A stretch of 64,000 nt of DNA from Azospira sp. I13. GTDB taxonomy: Bacteria > Pseudomonadota > Gammaproteobacteria > Burkholderiales > Rhodocyclaceae. The stretch spans positions 493,438 to 557,437 of the forward strand of contig NZ_BFBP01000011.1 of assembly GCF_003112695.1 (NCBI RefSeq), read 5' to 3'. How positions within the stretch are numbered: position 1 is the first letter of the stretch; every line of letters starts with the position of its first letter. Positions 26,705 through 34,990 of this stretch are shown here, piece by piece. The notes below the pieces were generated by a model. It was not told where the DNA came from and made no database searches. It saw nothing but the letters and a program-made list of their open reading frames with translations. The position numbers and the translations under genes are program-made.

Positions 26705-27769
26705 ATGGTGCGCCGCCCCCCGGCGGCGCCCGGCTCCCCCTTTCAGGCCCTGCGGGACCTGAAAACCCGCCCGGCGCCCGCCAAGAACTCCCCCACGCCC
26801 CAACCCCAGGTTGCTGCTACACCGCTCGCCCCCGCTGCGGCGGAAGAAGACATGGCCAGCCTGCTGGCCGAAGCCTTCGCCGGCACCACGCCCATGGCGG
26901 CGGACAACCGGGCCCAGCTGAAGAAGGCCCCACCGGCACCCCGCCCCCGGCCCCGCACGGTTGAGGAAACTCTGGAACCGACCCCGCCGCGGCCCCGGGC
27001 CTTCGACCCCAACGACCCCGCTGCCCTGTTCCAGGCCAGCGTCGGCGACGTCACGCCCATCAAGGACGGCGGCCGGGCCGAAGTCGGCCCCCGGCTGTCG
27101 CGACAGAAACGCCGCGCCCAGGCTGCCGAAGCGAAGGCCGGCCCCGATACCCTGGAAGCCTTTCTGGCGGATCTGCCGGACAACGACCCGACCGCCCTCT
27201 TTCGCCGCGCTGTCGGCGGCACTACCCCGCTGCCGGACAAGAACCAGGCGGATATCGACCGCCCCCGGCCGCCGCCACGCCCCCGGCCCCAGCCCCAGCC
27301 CCAGATGGAAGAAATACCCAAGCCATCGGCCGGGCAGCCCGCACCGCCGCCCCTGTCGGACCGGGCCGATGCGCCGGCCGAGGGTGATCACCTGCGCCCC
27401 GGCGCGCCCGGCCGCCTGCTGGCGGACCTGCGCCGCGGCCGTATCACGGTGGAAACGGAAATCGACCTGCACGGCTACACGCGGGATGAAGCCCGGGAAT
27501 TCCTCACCGCTGCCCTGGCCCGCTGCGGCCGGCGGGGCCAGCGCTGCCTGCGTATCATCCACGGCAAGGGCCTCAGTTCCCCCGGCGGCGAATCCCTGCT
27601 GAAGCATCTCACCCGCAACTGGCTGGCCCAGCACCCGGAAGTGCTGGCCTTCTGCGAAGCCAAGCCGGCAGATGGCGGCAGCGGCGCCCTGCTGGTGCTG
27701 TTGCGCAATCCCCACCGGGAAGGCGGCGCCGGCAGCAGCGACGGGGCGTCGAACCCAAAGCCGGTCTGA
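26705..27769 (+). CDS. Smr-domain protein with triplicated N-terminal motif
   Basis: A 354-residue protein. Residues 252-335 form a Smr (MutS2 C-terminal-like) domain with IDLHG (253-257) and IIHGKG (284-289), the motifs of RNA/DNA endonucleases of this family. The N-terminal 240 residues are Pro/Arg-rich and disordered-looking, but contain a motif three times: LLAEAFAGTTPMAADNRA (53-70), ALFQASVGDVTPIKDGGRA (107-125) and ALFRRAVGGTTPLPDKNQA (164-182). The DxxxLFxxxVGxxTPL pattern is known once in YfcN/SmrB-like proteins; three copies are unusual. SmrB cuts mRNA at collided ribosomes; a similar job is possible but unproven here. Confidence 0.85.
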   Translation: MVRRPPAAPGSPFQALRDLKTRPAPAKNSPTPQPQVAATPLAPAAAEEDMASLLAEAFAGTTPMAADNRAQLKKAPPAPRPRPRTVEETLEPTPPRPRAFDPNDPAALFQASVGDVTPIKDGGRAEVGPRLSRQKRRAQAAEAKAGPDTLEAFLADLPDNDPTALFRRAVGGTTPLPDKNQADIDRPRPPPRPRPQPQPQMEEIPKPSAGQPAPPPLSDRADAPAEGDHLRPGAPGRLLADLRRGRITVETEIDLHGYTRDEAREFLTAALARCGRRGQRCLRIIHGKGLSSPGGESLLKHLTRNWLAQHPEVLAFCEAKPADGGSGALLVLLRNPHREGGAGSSDGASNPKPV

Positions 27770-28034
27770 ACACCAACCGGCAATGCCGGGGCGCAGGCGC
27801 AGGATCATCGCCCGGGGCCGGCTGCTGTTGTCTTTACGGCATGTCGCCCCGAGTCCTCCGCTTTCCAGGCATTGCCTGGAGAGGCAAGCAGGGGGGGCAT
27901 CTCGCCTACTCATCCCCGTGAAGCCGCGCCCCGCCTTGTTCTCCAGCCCTACCCCACAGAGAAGCGCATCCAGCAAGCCTCAGCGGGCGACCAAGGCGAC
28001 AATCAGGGCGACAACCAAGACGAGCGTAGAAAAC
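27770..28034. other. Intergenic spacer between convergent genes
   Basis: GC-rich spacer of 265 bp before the terminator, between the Smr-domain gene and glnB. Several open frames cross it but none has a ribosome-binding site or recognisable product. It contains short GGCGACAA repeats near 27995-28015. Nothing else was seen. Confidence 0.5.
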
Positions 28035-28064
28035 AAAAAGGCCATCCTCACGGATGGCCTTTTT
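28035..28064. terminator. Bidirectional intrinsic terminator
   Basis: A 13-bp stem AAAAAGGCCATCC / GGATGGCCTTTTT with loop TCAC; it ends glnB from one side and the trxB-smr transcript from the other. Confidence 0.92.
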
Positions 28065-28142
28065 GCCAGGTGCCAGACAGTATGCGTACAGGACCAGGAA
28101 GCCTGGCGCCGGCCACGTTGTCGGCGCTGTCCGAGGCAACGT

Positions 28143-28490
<348 letters not shown>

Positions 28491-28552
28491 TTATTTAAAT
28501 TCTGTGCCGCCGCCGGGCATTCCCAACCGAATGCCGGAACCGTGCGCCGGTT

Positions 28553-30184
28553 TCACCATTCGTCAGCATAACGGTTGGTGATCGGGTAACGCCAGTCCTT
28601 GCCGAAGCCCCGCTGGGTGACGCGGATGCCAACCGGGGACTGGCGACGTTTGTATTCGCTGATCTTGAGCAGCCGCACCACCCGCCGCACGTCGGCCTCG
28701 CTGTAGCCCAGGGCCAGGATCTCCCGGGGGGAAAGGTCCTGCTCCATATAGGCTTCCATGATGGCGTCCAGCACCTCGTAGGGCGGCAGGCTGTCCTGGT
28801 CCTTCTGGTCCGGCTTGAGCTCGGCGGAAGGGGGGCGGACGATGATGTTGTCGGGAATGATCTCCCGTTCCCGGTTGATCCAGCGGCACAGGCGGTAAAC
28901 AAAGGTCTTGGCCAGATCCTTGATGACGGCGAAGCCGCCGGCCATGTCGCCGTAAAGAGTGCAGTAGCCCACGGCCATTTCGGACTTGTTGCCGGTGGTC
29001 AGCACTAGGCTGCCGCTTTTATTGGAAACGGCCATGAGGATGTTGCCGCGAATGCGGGCCTGGAGGTTTTCCTCCGTCGTATCCGCGGCGGTGCCGGCGA
29101 ATTCCTGGGCCAGCATCTCGCCATAGACGCCCATGGCCGGGGCAATGGCAATTTCGTCGTAGCGCACGCCCAGGGTTTCGACGAGCTGGCGAGAATCGTC
29201 CAGGCTCATCTGGGCGGTGTAGGGCGATGGCATCATGATGGCCCGCACCTTGTCGGCCCCCAGAGCCTCGGCAGCCACCACCAGGGTCAGGGCTGAGTCG
29301 ATGCCGCCGGAGAGGCCGATGACGGCGCCCTTGAAGCCGTTCTTGCCGATGTAGTCCCGCACTCCGAGTACCAGGGCGCGGTACACCTGTTCCTCAACGC
29401 ACGGTTCGGGCAGCAGCAGGCCGGCGACCCGGCCACCAGGTTGCAGCTGTACCAGCTCCAGCGCCTCTTCAAAACGGGGCAGGCTGGCGCCGACGCTGCC
29501 GTCAGCCGACAGGGCCAGGGAGGCGCCGTCGAACACCAATTCGTCCTGGCCGCCCACCAGATTGGCGTAAATCAGGGGAATGCCGGTAGCGGCAATCCGG
29601 TCGCGCAACACGGCCAGGCGGTCGCGCTCCTTGTGCATGTGATAGGGGGAAGCATTGAGCACCAGCAGGGCCTGGGCGCCGGCGGCGGCAGCCTGCTCGG
29701 CGGCACCGGCTTCCCAGACGTCGGCGCAGATGTTGAGGCCCAGGGTCCAGCCCTTGACCTCGATGAGGCACGCCTCGCTGCCTGGATCGAAGTAGCGCTC
29801 TTCGTCGAACACCTCGTAATTGGGCAGACGGTGCTTGCGGTAGGTGGCCTGAATGCGCCCATCCTTCAGGAAGGAGGCGGCGTTGTAGCGGCGGCCGTCA
29901 GCCTCTAGGGGGTGGCCGACGATCAGGCCGATATCCGGCACCTCGGCTGCCAGAGCCTGCAGTTCGCGGGCGCAAGCCCGGTAGAAATCGGGGCGCAGCA
30001 ACAGGTCTTCCGGCGGATAGCCGCAGAGGCCCAACTCCGGCGTCAGCAGCAGGTCGGCCCCCCGTTCCAGGGCGGTCCGGGCGGCAGCGGCAAGACGGGC
30101 GCGGTTGGCGGCCAGATCGCCGACCACGGCATTGCACTGGAGGACGGCGACCGTCAGGGAGGACTGGGGAAACACGGAGGACAT
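28553..30184 (-). CDS. nadE: Glutamine-dependent NAD+ synthetase
   Basis: A 543-residue two-domain enzyme. The N-terminal nitrilase-like glutaminase has its triad in TPELGLCGYPP (Glu50), YRKHRLPNY and NICADVW. The C-terminal PP-loop synthetase has GLSGGIDSALT and TGNKSEMAVGYCTLYGD. It amidates deamido-NAD+ with ammonia tunnelled from glutamine. The frame is open to 30316 but the added residues are low-complexity; MSSVFPQSSLTVAVLQ at 30184 is the sensible start. It is followed by glnB. Confidence 0.93.
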   Translation of the reverse strand: MSSVFPQSSLTVAVLQCNAVVGDLAANRARLAAAARTALERGADLLLTPELGLCGYPPEDLLLRPDFYRACARELQALAAEVPDIGLIVGHPLEADGRRYNAASFLKDGRIQATYRKHRLPNYEVFDEERYFDPGSEACLIEVKGWTLGLNICADVWEAGAAEQAAAAGAQALLVLNASPYHMHKERDRLAVLRDRIAATGIPLIYANLVGGQDELVFDGASLALSADGSVGASLPRFEEALELVQLQPGGRVAGLLLPEPCVEEQVYRALVLGVRDYIGKNGFKGAVIGLSGGIDSALTLVVAAEALGADKVRAIMMPSPYTAQMSLDDSRQLVETLGVRYDEIAIAPAMGVYGEMLAQEFAGTAADTTEENLQARIRGNILMAVSNKSGSLVLTTGNKSEMAVGYCTLYGDMAGGFAVIKDLAKTFVYRLCRWINREREIIPDNIIVRPPSAELKPDQKDQDSLPPYEVLDAIMEAYMEQDLSPREILALGYSEADVRRVVRLLKISEYKRRQSPVGIRVTQRGFGKDWRYPITNRYADEW

Positions 30185-30185
30185 G

Positions 30186-30330
30186 GGCGAAATGAGCGAA
30201 ATGAACGAAATCGGCGCAGTAGCGCGGCGCAGCCGGAAATCGGCGGGAAAAACGGAAGTACAACAGCAGGAAACAACAACAGGAGCAGCAACAACAACAG
30301 CGACAGCGACAACCAAAAGACAAAGGGCGG
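30186..30330. repeat. Low-complexity nadE leader
   Basis: This stretch upstream of nadE starts with three 9-nt units like GCGAAATGA (30187-30213) and continues into an irregular (AAC/AGC)n purine-rich tract at about 30255-30325. It separates nadE from ppa. It looks like simple-sequence DNA, with no gene. Confidence 0.55.
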
Positions 30331-30361
30331 GGGAACCAGCGTCCCCCCGGCCTCATGCCGT

Positions 30362-30910
30362 TCAGAAAGCGGGCTTGTCGCCGGAGGCCTCGTAACGGGC
30401 CACGCCTTCGGTGATTTCCTTCTTGGCGGCTTCCACGTCGCCCCAGCCCTTCACCTTCACCCACTTGTTGGGTTCCAGATCCTTGTAGTGCTCGAAGAAG
30501 TGTCCAATCATCTTCGGCAGCAGGTCGGGCAGGTCGGCCACTTCCTTGACGTTGTCGTAGAGGGAGGTCAGCTTGGAAACGGGCACGGCCAGGACCTTGG
30601 CGTCCATACCGGCTTCGTCTTCCATGTGCAGGATGCCGACGGGGCGGCAGCGCACGACCACGCCGGGGTGCAGCGGGTAGGGGGTGACCACCAGTACGTC
30701 CACGGGATCGCCATCGTCGGACAGGGTGTGGGGCACAAAGCCGTAGTTACAGGGGTAGTGCATGGGGGTGGACATGAAACGGTCCACCAGCACGGCGCCG
30801 GAATCCTTGTCCAGTTCGTACTTGATGCCGGGGGCGCGGGCCGGGATTTCGATGACCACGTTGAAATCGTTGGGGATGTCCTTACCAATGGACAGGGCTT
30901 CGATATTCAT
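30362..30910 (-). CDS. ppa: Inorganic pyrophosphatase
   Basis: A 182-residue class I (family A) soluble pyrophosphatase. The signature [10 protein letters not shown] carries the metal-binding aspartates; [29 protein letters not shown] and [15 protein letters not shown] are also typical. It drives biosynthesis by hydrolysing PPi. AAGGAGA precedes the ATG. It is monocistronic and divergent from tonB. Confidence 0.96.
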   Translation of the reverse strand: MNIEALSIGKDIPNDFNVVIEIPARAPGIKYELDKDSGAVLVDRFMSTPMHYPCNYGFVPHTLSDDGDPVDVLVVTPYPLHPGVVVRCRPVGILHMEDEAGMDAKVLAVPVSKLTSLYDNVKEVADLPDLLPKMIGHFFEHYKDLEPNKWVKVKGWGDVEAAKKEITEGVARYEASGDKPAF

Positions 30911-31022
30911 GAATCAGTCTCCTTATAAAAGTCCTTAATTATACGTCAGGGACCCGCCCACAGAGGGTTTCATGAGGATAGGCGGGGCGGTCGAGAAAGA
31001 AAGCAGTGCACTTCGATCGATG

Positions 31023-31062
31023 TTGACAGCCATTCTCATTATCTAGAGAATAAGAACCATTG
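31023..31062 (+). promoter_or_regulatory. tonB promoter with Fur-box-like sequence
   Basis: TTGACA (31023-31028) and GAGAAT (31046-31051) are 17 bp apart. The spacer and -10 contain ATTCTCATTATCTAGAGAAT, whose half TTCTCATTATC is close to the Fur-box half AATCATTATC. Fur with iron would cover the promoter, fitting the iron-uptake genes downstream. Confidence 0.6.
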
Positions 31063-31096
31063 CTATTTAACACCAATTCTCAGAAAGCAACCCGCC

Positions 31097-31750
31097 ATGC
31101 TGGTTTCAGCCATGCCATATGCCAGTGATTCGGACAGTAACTGGCAAAGCCGGAGCTACTGGATCGGAGCCGCCGTGCTGCTGCACGGCGCCGCCCTGGC
31201 GTGGGTTTCCGGCACGGCACAGCCAACGCCTATCGAGCCGCCCCAGGTGCTGAGCGTCGCCCTTCTGGCGCCAGCACCCGAACCCGCGGCCAAGCCGCTG
31301 CCGCCCCCGCCGAAGCCCCAACCCGTGGTCAAGCAGCAAACCCCGGCGCCTCGCCCCACCAAGAGCGAGCCGGCCCCGGCCCCCACGCCCGCCTCCATCA
31401 CCACGGCGGCACCGCCACCGCCCGCCCCGGCGGCCGCAGCACCGGCCTCCGCCGCGCCGGCACCGGTGGTGGAAGCCCGTTTTGATGCCGATTACCTGCA
31501 GAACCCCCGCCCCATCTACCCGCCGGCCGCCCGCCGCATGGGCGAACAGGGCAAGGTGTGGCTACGGGCCCACGTATTGCCCAACGGCAATACGGACAAC
31601 GTGGAACTCAAGCAGACCTCAGGCAGCCCGCGCCTCGATAGCGCTGCGCTGGAAGCCGTGAAGCGCTGGCGCTTCGTGCCGGCCCGCCAGGGTGGCGAGG
31701 CGGTCTCCTCCTGGGTTGTCATTCCCATTTCATTCAGTTTGGAAAGCTAA
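31097..31750 (+). CDS. tonB: TonB energy transducer
   Basis: A 217-residue protein with one N-terminal membrane segment (about 21-40), a long Pro/Ala-rich periplasmic spacer (about 43-130, with PPPPKPQP and TPAPRPTKSEPAP) and a C-terminal TonB domain (RPIYPPAARRMGEQGKVWLRAHVLPNG ... AVKRWRFVPAR). It passes proton-motive energy from ExbB/ExbD to outer-membrane receptors. An internal ATG at residue 6 could also be the start. It is first of a tight operon with exbB (5 bp gap) and exbD. Confidence 0.93.
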   Translation: MLVSAMPYASDSDSNWQSRSYWIGAAVLLHGAALAWVSGTAQPTPIEPPQVLSVALLAPAPEPAAKPLPPPPKPQPVVKQQTPAPRPTKSEPAPAPTPASITTAAPPPPAPAAAAPASAAPAPVVEARFDADYLQNPRPIYPPAARRMGEQGKVWLRAHVLPNGNTDNVELKQTSGSPRLDSAALEAVKRWRFVPARQGGEAVSSWVVIPISFSLES

Positions 31751-31755
31751 ACCCC

Positions 31756-32499
31756 ATGCAAGCCAATTTCGATTTCGCCACTTTCTGGGCCCAGGGGGAC
31801 TTCGTTTCCCACGCCATCGCCATCCTGCTGCTGGGCCTGTCCGTGGCCAGCTGGGCGGTGATACTCGGCAAGGGCTGGAAAATCTGGAACCTGCGCCGCA
31901 CGGCGCCGGTGGCCATGGATAGCTTCTGGCACGCCGCCAACCTGCAGGAAGGCCTGGAGCGCCTGGAACCGGCCGCACCCTTTGCCGAACTGGCCCGCCG
32001 CGGCAGCCAGGCCGTCAGCCACTTCCAGAGCCATGCCGGTAGCGCGCCCCACCTGGATTCCCACCTTTCCGCCAGCGAACTGGTGACCCGTGCCCTGCGC
32101 CAGGGCATCGCCCGCACCTCCAGCCACCTGGAAGGCGGCCAGACCCTGCTCGCTTCCATCGGCTCCACCGCTCCCTTCATCGGCCTCTTCGGCACCGTCT
32201 GGGGCATCTACCACGCCCTGGCCACCATCGGCATGACCGGCCAATCCAGCCTCGACAAGGTGGCTGGCCCCGTCGGCGAAGCCCTGATCATGACCGCTGC
32301 CGGCCTCTTCGTCGCCATTCCCGCCGTGCTGGCCTACAACACCTTCAACCGCAGCCTGCGCGTCATCGGCGGCGATCTGGATGCCTTTGCCCACGACCTC
32401 CACACCTTCCTGACCACCGGCCACCCTATGGCCGAATCCCCCGTCGTCCCCCAAGGTCGCAGCACTGCAGCGACCCGCAAGCTGGCAGAGGTGGCGTAA
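31756..32499 (+). CDS. exbB: Biopolymer transport protein ExbB (MotA/TolQ/ExbB proton channel)
   Basis: A 247-residue inner-membrane channel subunit. The first membrane segment is near residues 14-35. The conserved channel region LLASIGSTAPFIGLFGTVWGIYHAL and GPVGEALIMTAAGLFVAIPAVLAYNTF follows. It forms the proton channel that powers TonB. The exbD ATG follows the stop directly with no gap. Confidence 0.95.
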   Translation: MQANFDFATFWAQGDFVSHAIAILLLGLSVASWAVILGKGWKIWNLRRTAPVAMDSFWHAANLQEGLERLEPAAPFAELARRGSQAVSHFQSHAGSAPHLDSHLSASELVTRALRQGIARTSSHLEGGQTLLASIGSTAPFIGLFGTVWGIYHALATIGMTGQSSLDKVAGPVGEALIMTAAGLFVAIPAVLAYNTFNRSLRVIGGDLDAFAHDLHTFLTTGHPMAESPVVPQGRSTAATRKLAEVA

Positions 32500-32919
32500 A
32501 TGGCATTCGGCGGCTTCGAATCGGGCCCCTCCCAGCCCATGGCCGACATCAACACCACGCCCTTGGTGGATGTGATGCTGGTCCTGCTGATTATCTTCAT
32601 CGTCTGCGCCCCCCTGATGACCCAGGCCGTCAAGGTGGATTTGCCCCAGGCCAGCGCCGCCCCGGCAGACCCCAAGCCCGATACAGTGAACCTGGCCCTG
32701 GATGCAGCCGGCAAGCTGTACTGGAACCAGAGCGAAATCCAGCAGGAGGAACTGGTCCGCCGTCTGGCCGCCAGCGCCGCCCAGCAGCCCCAGCCGGAAG
32801 TGCACCTTTCCGCCGACAAGGAAACCCGCTACCAGCGCGTCGCCGAGCTGATGGCGGCGGCCAAGGAAGCCGGCATCGTCAAACTCGGTTTTGTCACCCT
32901 CCCAGGAGCGCGTCCATGA
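32500..32919 (+). CDS. exbD: Biopolymer transport protein ExbD
   Basis: A 139-residue protein with one N-terminal membrane helix containing the essential aspartate (INTTPLVDVMLVLLIIFIVCAP, Asp near residue 25) and a periplasmic domain. Partner of ExbB and TonB. It overlaps hmuP by 4 bp (ATGA). Confidence 0.95.
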   Translation: MAFGGFESGPSQPMADINTTPLVDVMLVLLIIFIVCAPLMTQAVKVDLPQASAAPADPKPDTVNLALDAAGKLYWNQSEIQQEELVRRLAASAAQQPQPEVHLSADKETRYQRVAELMAAAKEAGIVKLGFVTLPGARP

Positions 32920-33104
32920 ACCACGGCAACGAGATCAAACCCACCCTGGCAGTGGTCACGGTGGACTCCCCTCCGCCGGGACAGGCCCCGGTGCTGGCCA
33001 GCCGTCAGCTCTTCCGCGGCAACAACACGGTGTGCATCGAGCACGCCGGCCAGTGCTACCTGCTGCGCCTGACCCGCGAGAACAAGCTGATCCTCACCAA
33101 GTAA
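32916..33104 (+). CDS. hmuP: Hemin uptake protein HemP/HmuP
   Basis: A 62-residue protein whose C-terminal half, SRQLFRGNNTVCIEHAGQCYLLRLTRENKLILTK, matches the HemP/HmuP family. In some bacteria HmuP is needed for expression of haem-uptake receptors. The ATGA overlap with exbD shows it belongs to the tonB operon. The usual haem ABC-transporter genes are not adjacent. Confidence 0.88.
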   Translation: MNHGNEIKPTLAVVTVDSPPPGQAPVLASRQLFRGNNTVCIEHAGQCYLLRLTRENKLILTK

Positions 33105-33284
33105 CCCCAAAGTAACCCCAAAGGAATCCGTCACTCTCGACGCATCACCCTCTTGCGGCCAGCCAACCCTCGGGCCAGCCAGCTCCCTTTTTTCCGCAGG
33201 AACGAGCGTCCTTTTCTTTCACCCAGCCAGCCCCACCGGCGCCCTGCGGCCCGGCCAGCCAGCGATTGTTTTCGGAGTATTTCC

Positions 33285-33557
33285 ATGGCCATGGACATCC
33301 CTGAAATGCCAATGGACCTGCAGCTGGCTGCCGTCATCCACCTTCTTTCCTCCTCGGCGCTGCGCGGCGCCACCCCGGCCAAGACCGACGCCCTGCGCAG
33401 CCATCTGCGCGGCATCGCGGCCGCCGACGGCCTCAACCCCCACTTGCGGGAGGTCCTCCTGGAGGCCCTCGACAGCTGGGAAGCCGTCGACTGCCATCCG
33501 GCCTCCATCGCCGTCAGCCACCCGCCCCTGGCCACCGCCGGCCTTGCCCTGCACTAA
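33285..33557 (+). CDS. Hypothetical 90-residue protein
   Basis: A 90-residue, helical, acidic protein starting MAMDIPEMPMDLQ, with GGAG eight bases before the ATG. No family was recognised and there are no cysteines apart from one near position 70 (VDCHP). It lies between hmuP and the S4 paralogue, 30 bp before the latter, so it may share a transcript with them. Upstream, 180 bp without a gene contain only a doubled AAGTAACCCCA sequence. Confidence 0.6.
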   Translation: MAMDIPEMPMDLQLAAVIHLLSSSALRGATPAKTDALRSHLRGIAAADGLNPHLREVLLEALDSWEAVDCHPASIAVSHPPLATAGLALH

Positions 33558-33587
33558 AGCCCCGCGCCCCACCTGGAGAAAGAACCT

Positions 33588-34205
33588 ATGTCCCGCCACA
33601 CCGGCCCCCGCCTCAAGATCATGCGTGCCCTGGGCACCGACCTGCCCGGCCTCTCCCGCAAATCCATGGGTGAGCGCAACCAGCCCCCCGGCCAGCACGG
33701 CGCCCGCAAGGCCGCCGGCCGCAAATCCGAATTCGGCCTGCAGCTCATGGAAAAGCAGAAGCTGCGCTTCAACTACGGCGTTTCCGAAACCCAGCTGCGG
33801 CGCATCGTCGTCGATGCCCGCCGCAAGCAGGGTGCCACCGGCAGCAAGATTGTCGAATTCCTCGAACGTCGCCTGGACAACCTGGTCTTCCGCGCCGGCC
33901 TCGCCCCCACCATTCCTGCCGCCCGGCAACTGGTGAGCCACGGCCATATCGCCCTCAACGGCCGCCGCGCCACCATTCCCTCCATGCGCCTCAAGGCCGG
34001 CGACGCCTTCGGCCCGACGGAAAAGAGCCGCAACCTGCTGGCCATCCGCGCCGCCCTGGCCGAGCCGGCCCTGGAGCGGCCGGAGTGGATCGCCTTCGAC
34101 GAGGCCCACACGACCGCCCGGCTGACCCACCTGCCGGACGGCGAATCCGCCCCCTTCCCCCTGGATCTGCAGCGGGTCGTGGAGTACTACGCCACCCGAC
34201 TGTAG
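33588..34205 (+). CDS. Ribosomal protein S4 paralogue, cysteine-free
   Basis: A 205-residue S4-family protein starting [21 protein letters not shown], with [35 protein letters not shown] and a full S4 RNA-binding domain ([34 protein letters not shown]). It is clearly S4 but diverges from the usual betaproteobacterial form and has no cysteine at all. It sits beside iron-uptake genes rather than in the alpha operon with rpsK, rpoA and rplQ. It is therefore probably a second copy (C-minus type) that could replace the main S4 under metal limitation; the main rpsD is outside this window. Confidence 0.88.
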   Translation: MSRHTGPRLKIMRALGTDLPGLSRKSMGERNQPPGQHGARKAAGRKSEFGLQLMEKQKLRFNYGVSETQLRRIVVDARRKQGATGSKIVEFLERRLDNLVFRAGLAPTIPAARQLVSHGHIALNGRRATIPSMRLKAGDAFGPTEKSRNLLAIRAALAEPALERPEWIAFDEAHTTARLTHLPDGESAPFPLDLQRVVEYYATRL

Positions 34206-34247
34206 CCGTTCCGGCCCGGCGTCACCGGCGCCGGGCCAGCCTTCACC

Positions 34248-34967
34248 ATGCACCCACACCAGATTCTCGAATCCCTCCTCTCCCGCCGTTTCGCCGTCGA
34301 ATACCAGCCCCTGGTTTGCCCGACCAGTGGCGACACCCTGGGCTGGGAAGCCCTGGCTCGCTTCACCGCCGCCGACGGCAGCGCCCTGGTACCGGACCAG
34401 GTCTTCCAGGCCCTGCACCACAATCCCCTGCTGCTGTACCACGCCGAGCTGGAGACCAAGCGCCTGCAACTGGCCCTGGCCCCGCCGGATGGACTGCTGT
34501 TCGTCAATCTTGACCCGGACAGTTTCGCCGCCGGCTACGCCCCCACCGGCCACAATGCCTTCACCGAGCTATTCCGGCCCTACGAAAAGCGCCTGGTGGT
34601 GGAAGTGATCGAGAACTTGGACATGGGCGACGTGGCCCTCTCCCACCGCCTGGTGGAAGAACTGAAGGCCGCCGGCATCCGCCTGGCCATGGACGATCTG
34701 GCCGCCTCCCGCGGCCTCATCTCTTTCGCCGCCCTCAACGATTCGGCCTACCTCAAGTTCGACCGCTCCTGGCTGGCCGACTCGCCAGAACGGGAACGGC
34801 GTACCGCCATCCTCGCCTGGACCCTGCCGGCCGCCCGCAGCCTCGGCGTGCGCACCGTGCTCGAGGGCGTGGAAACACCCAATGACCTGAAGCTGGCCCG
34901 GCGCCTGGGCTTCGACCTGGTCCAGGGCTTTCTCTTCCGCGAACGCTTCTGCCGTGCCGCCCCCTGA
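34248..34967 (+). CDS. EAL-domain protein (cyclic-di-GMP phosphodiesterase-like)
   Basis: A 239-residue protein consisting of an EAL domain only. The metal and catalytic positions appear present: EALAR (about residue 38), the Asn in FVNLDPDS, the Glu in VVEVIEN, the pair in MDDLA, the Lys in YLKFDRSW, the Glu in LEGVET and the Gln in VQGFLF. Loop 6, normally DDFGTG, reads DDLAAS, which may lower activity or alter dimerisation. It has no sensor or membrane domain. It follows the S4 paralogue by 42 bp and precedes the hydroxy-acid oxidase by 23 bp. Confidence 0.88.
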   Translation: MHPHQILESLLSRRFAVEYQPLVCPTSGDTLGWEALARFTAADGSALVPDQVFQALHHNPLLLYHAELETKRLQLALAPPDGLLFVNLDPDSFAAGYAPTGHNAFTELFRPYEKRLVVEVIENLDMGDVALSHRLVEELKAAGIRLAMDDLAASRGLISFAALNDSAYLKFDRSWLADSPERERRTAILAWTLPAARSLGVRTVLEGVETPNDLKLARRLGFDLVQGFLFRERFCRAAP

Positions 34968-34990
34968 AATCCCCTGACGAGAATAACGCC

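Noticed and set aside
30240..30330. Possible CRISPR or regular repeat array in the AAC/AGC tract
   Set aside because: The repeat is a short irregular trinucleotide run without unique spacers; no CRISPR array was seen anywhere in the window.
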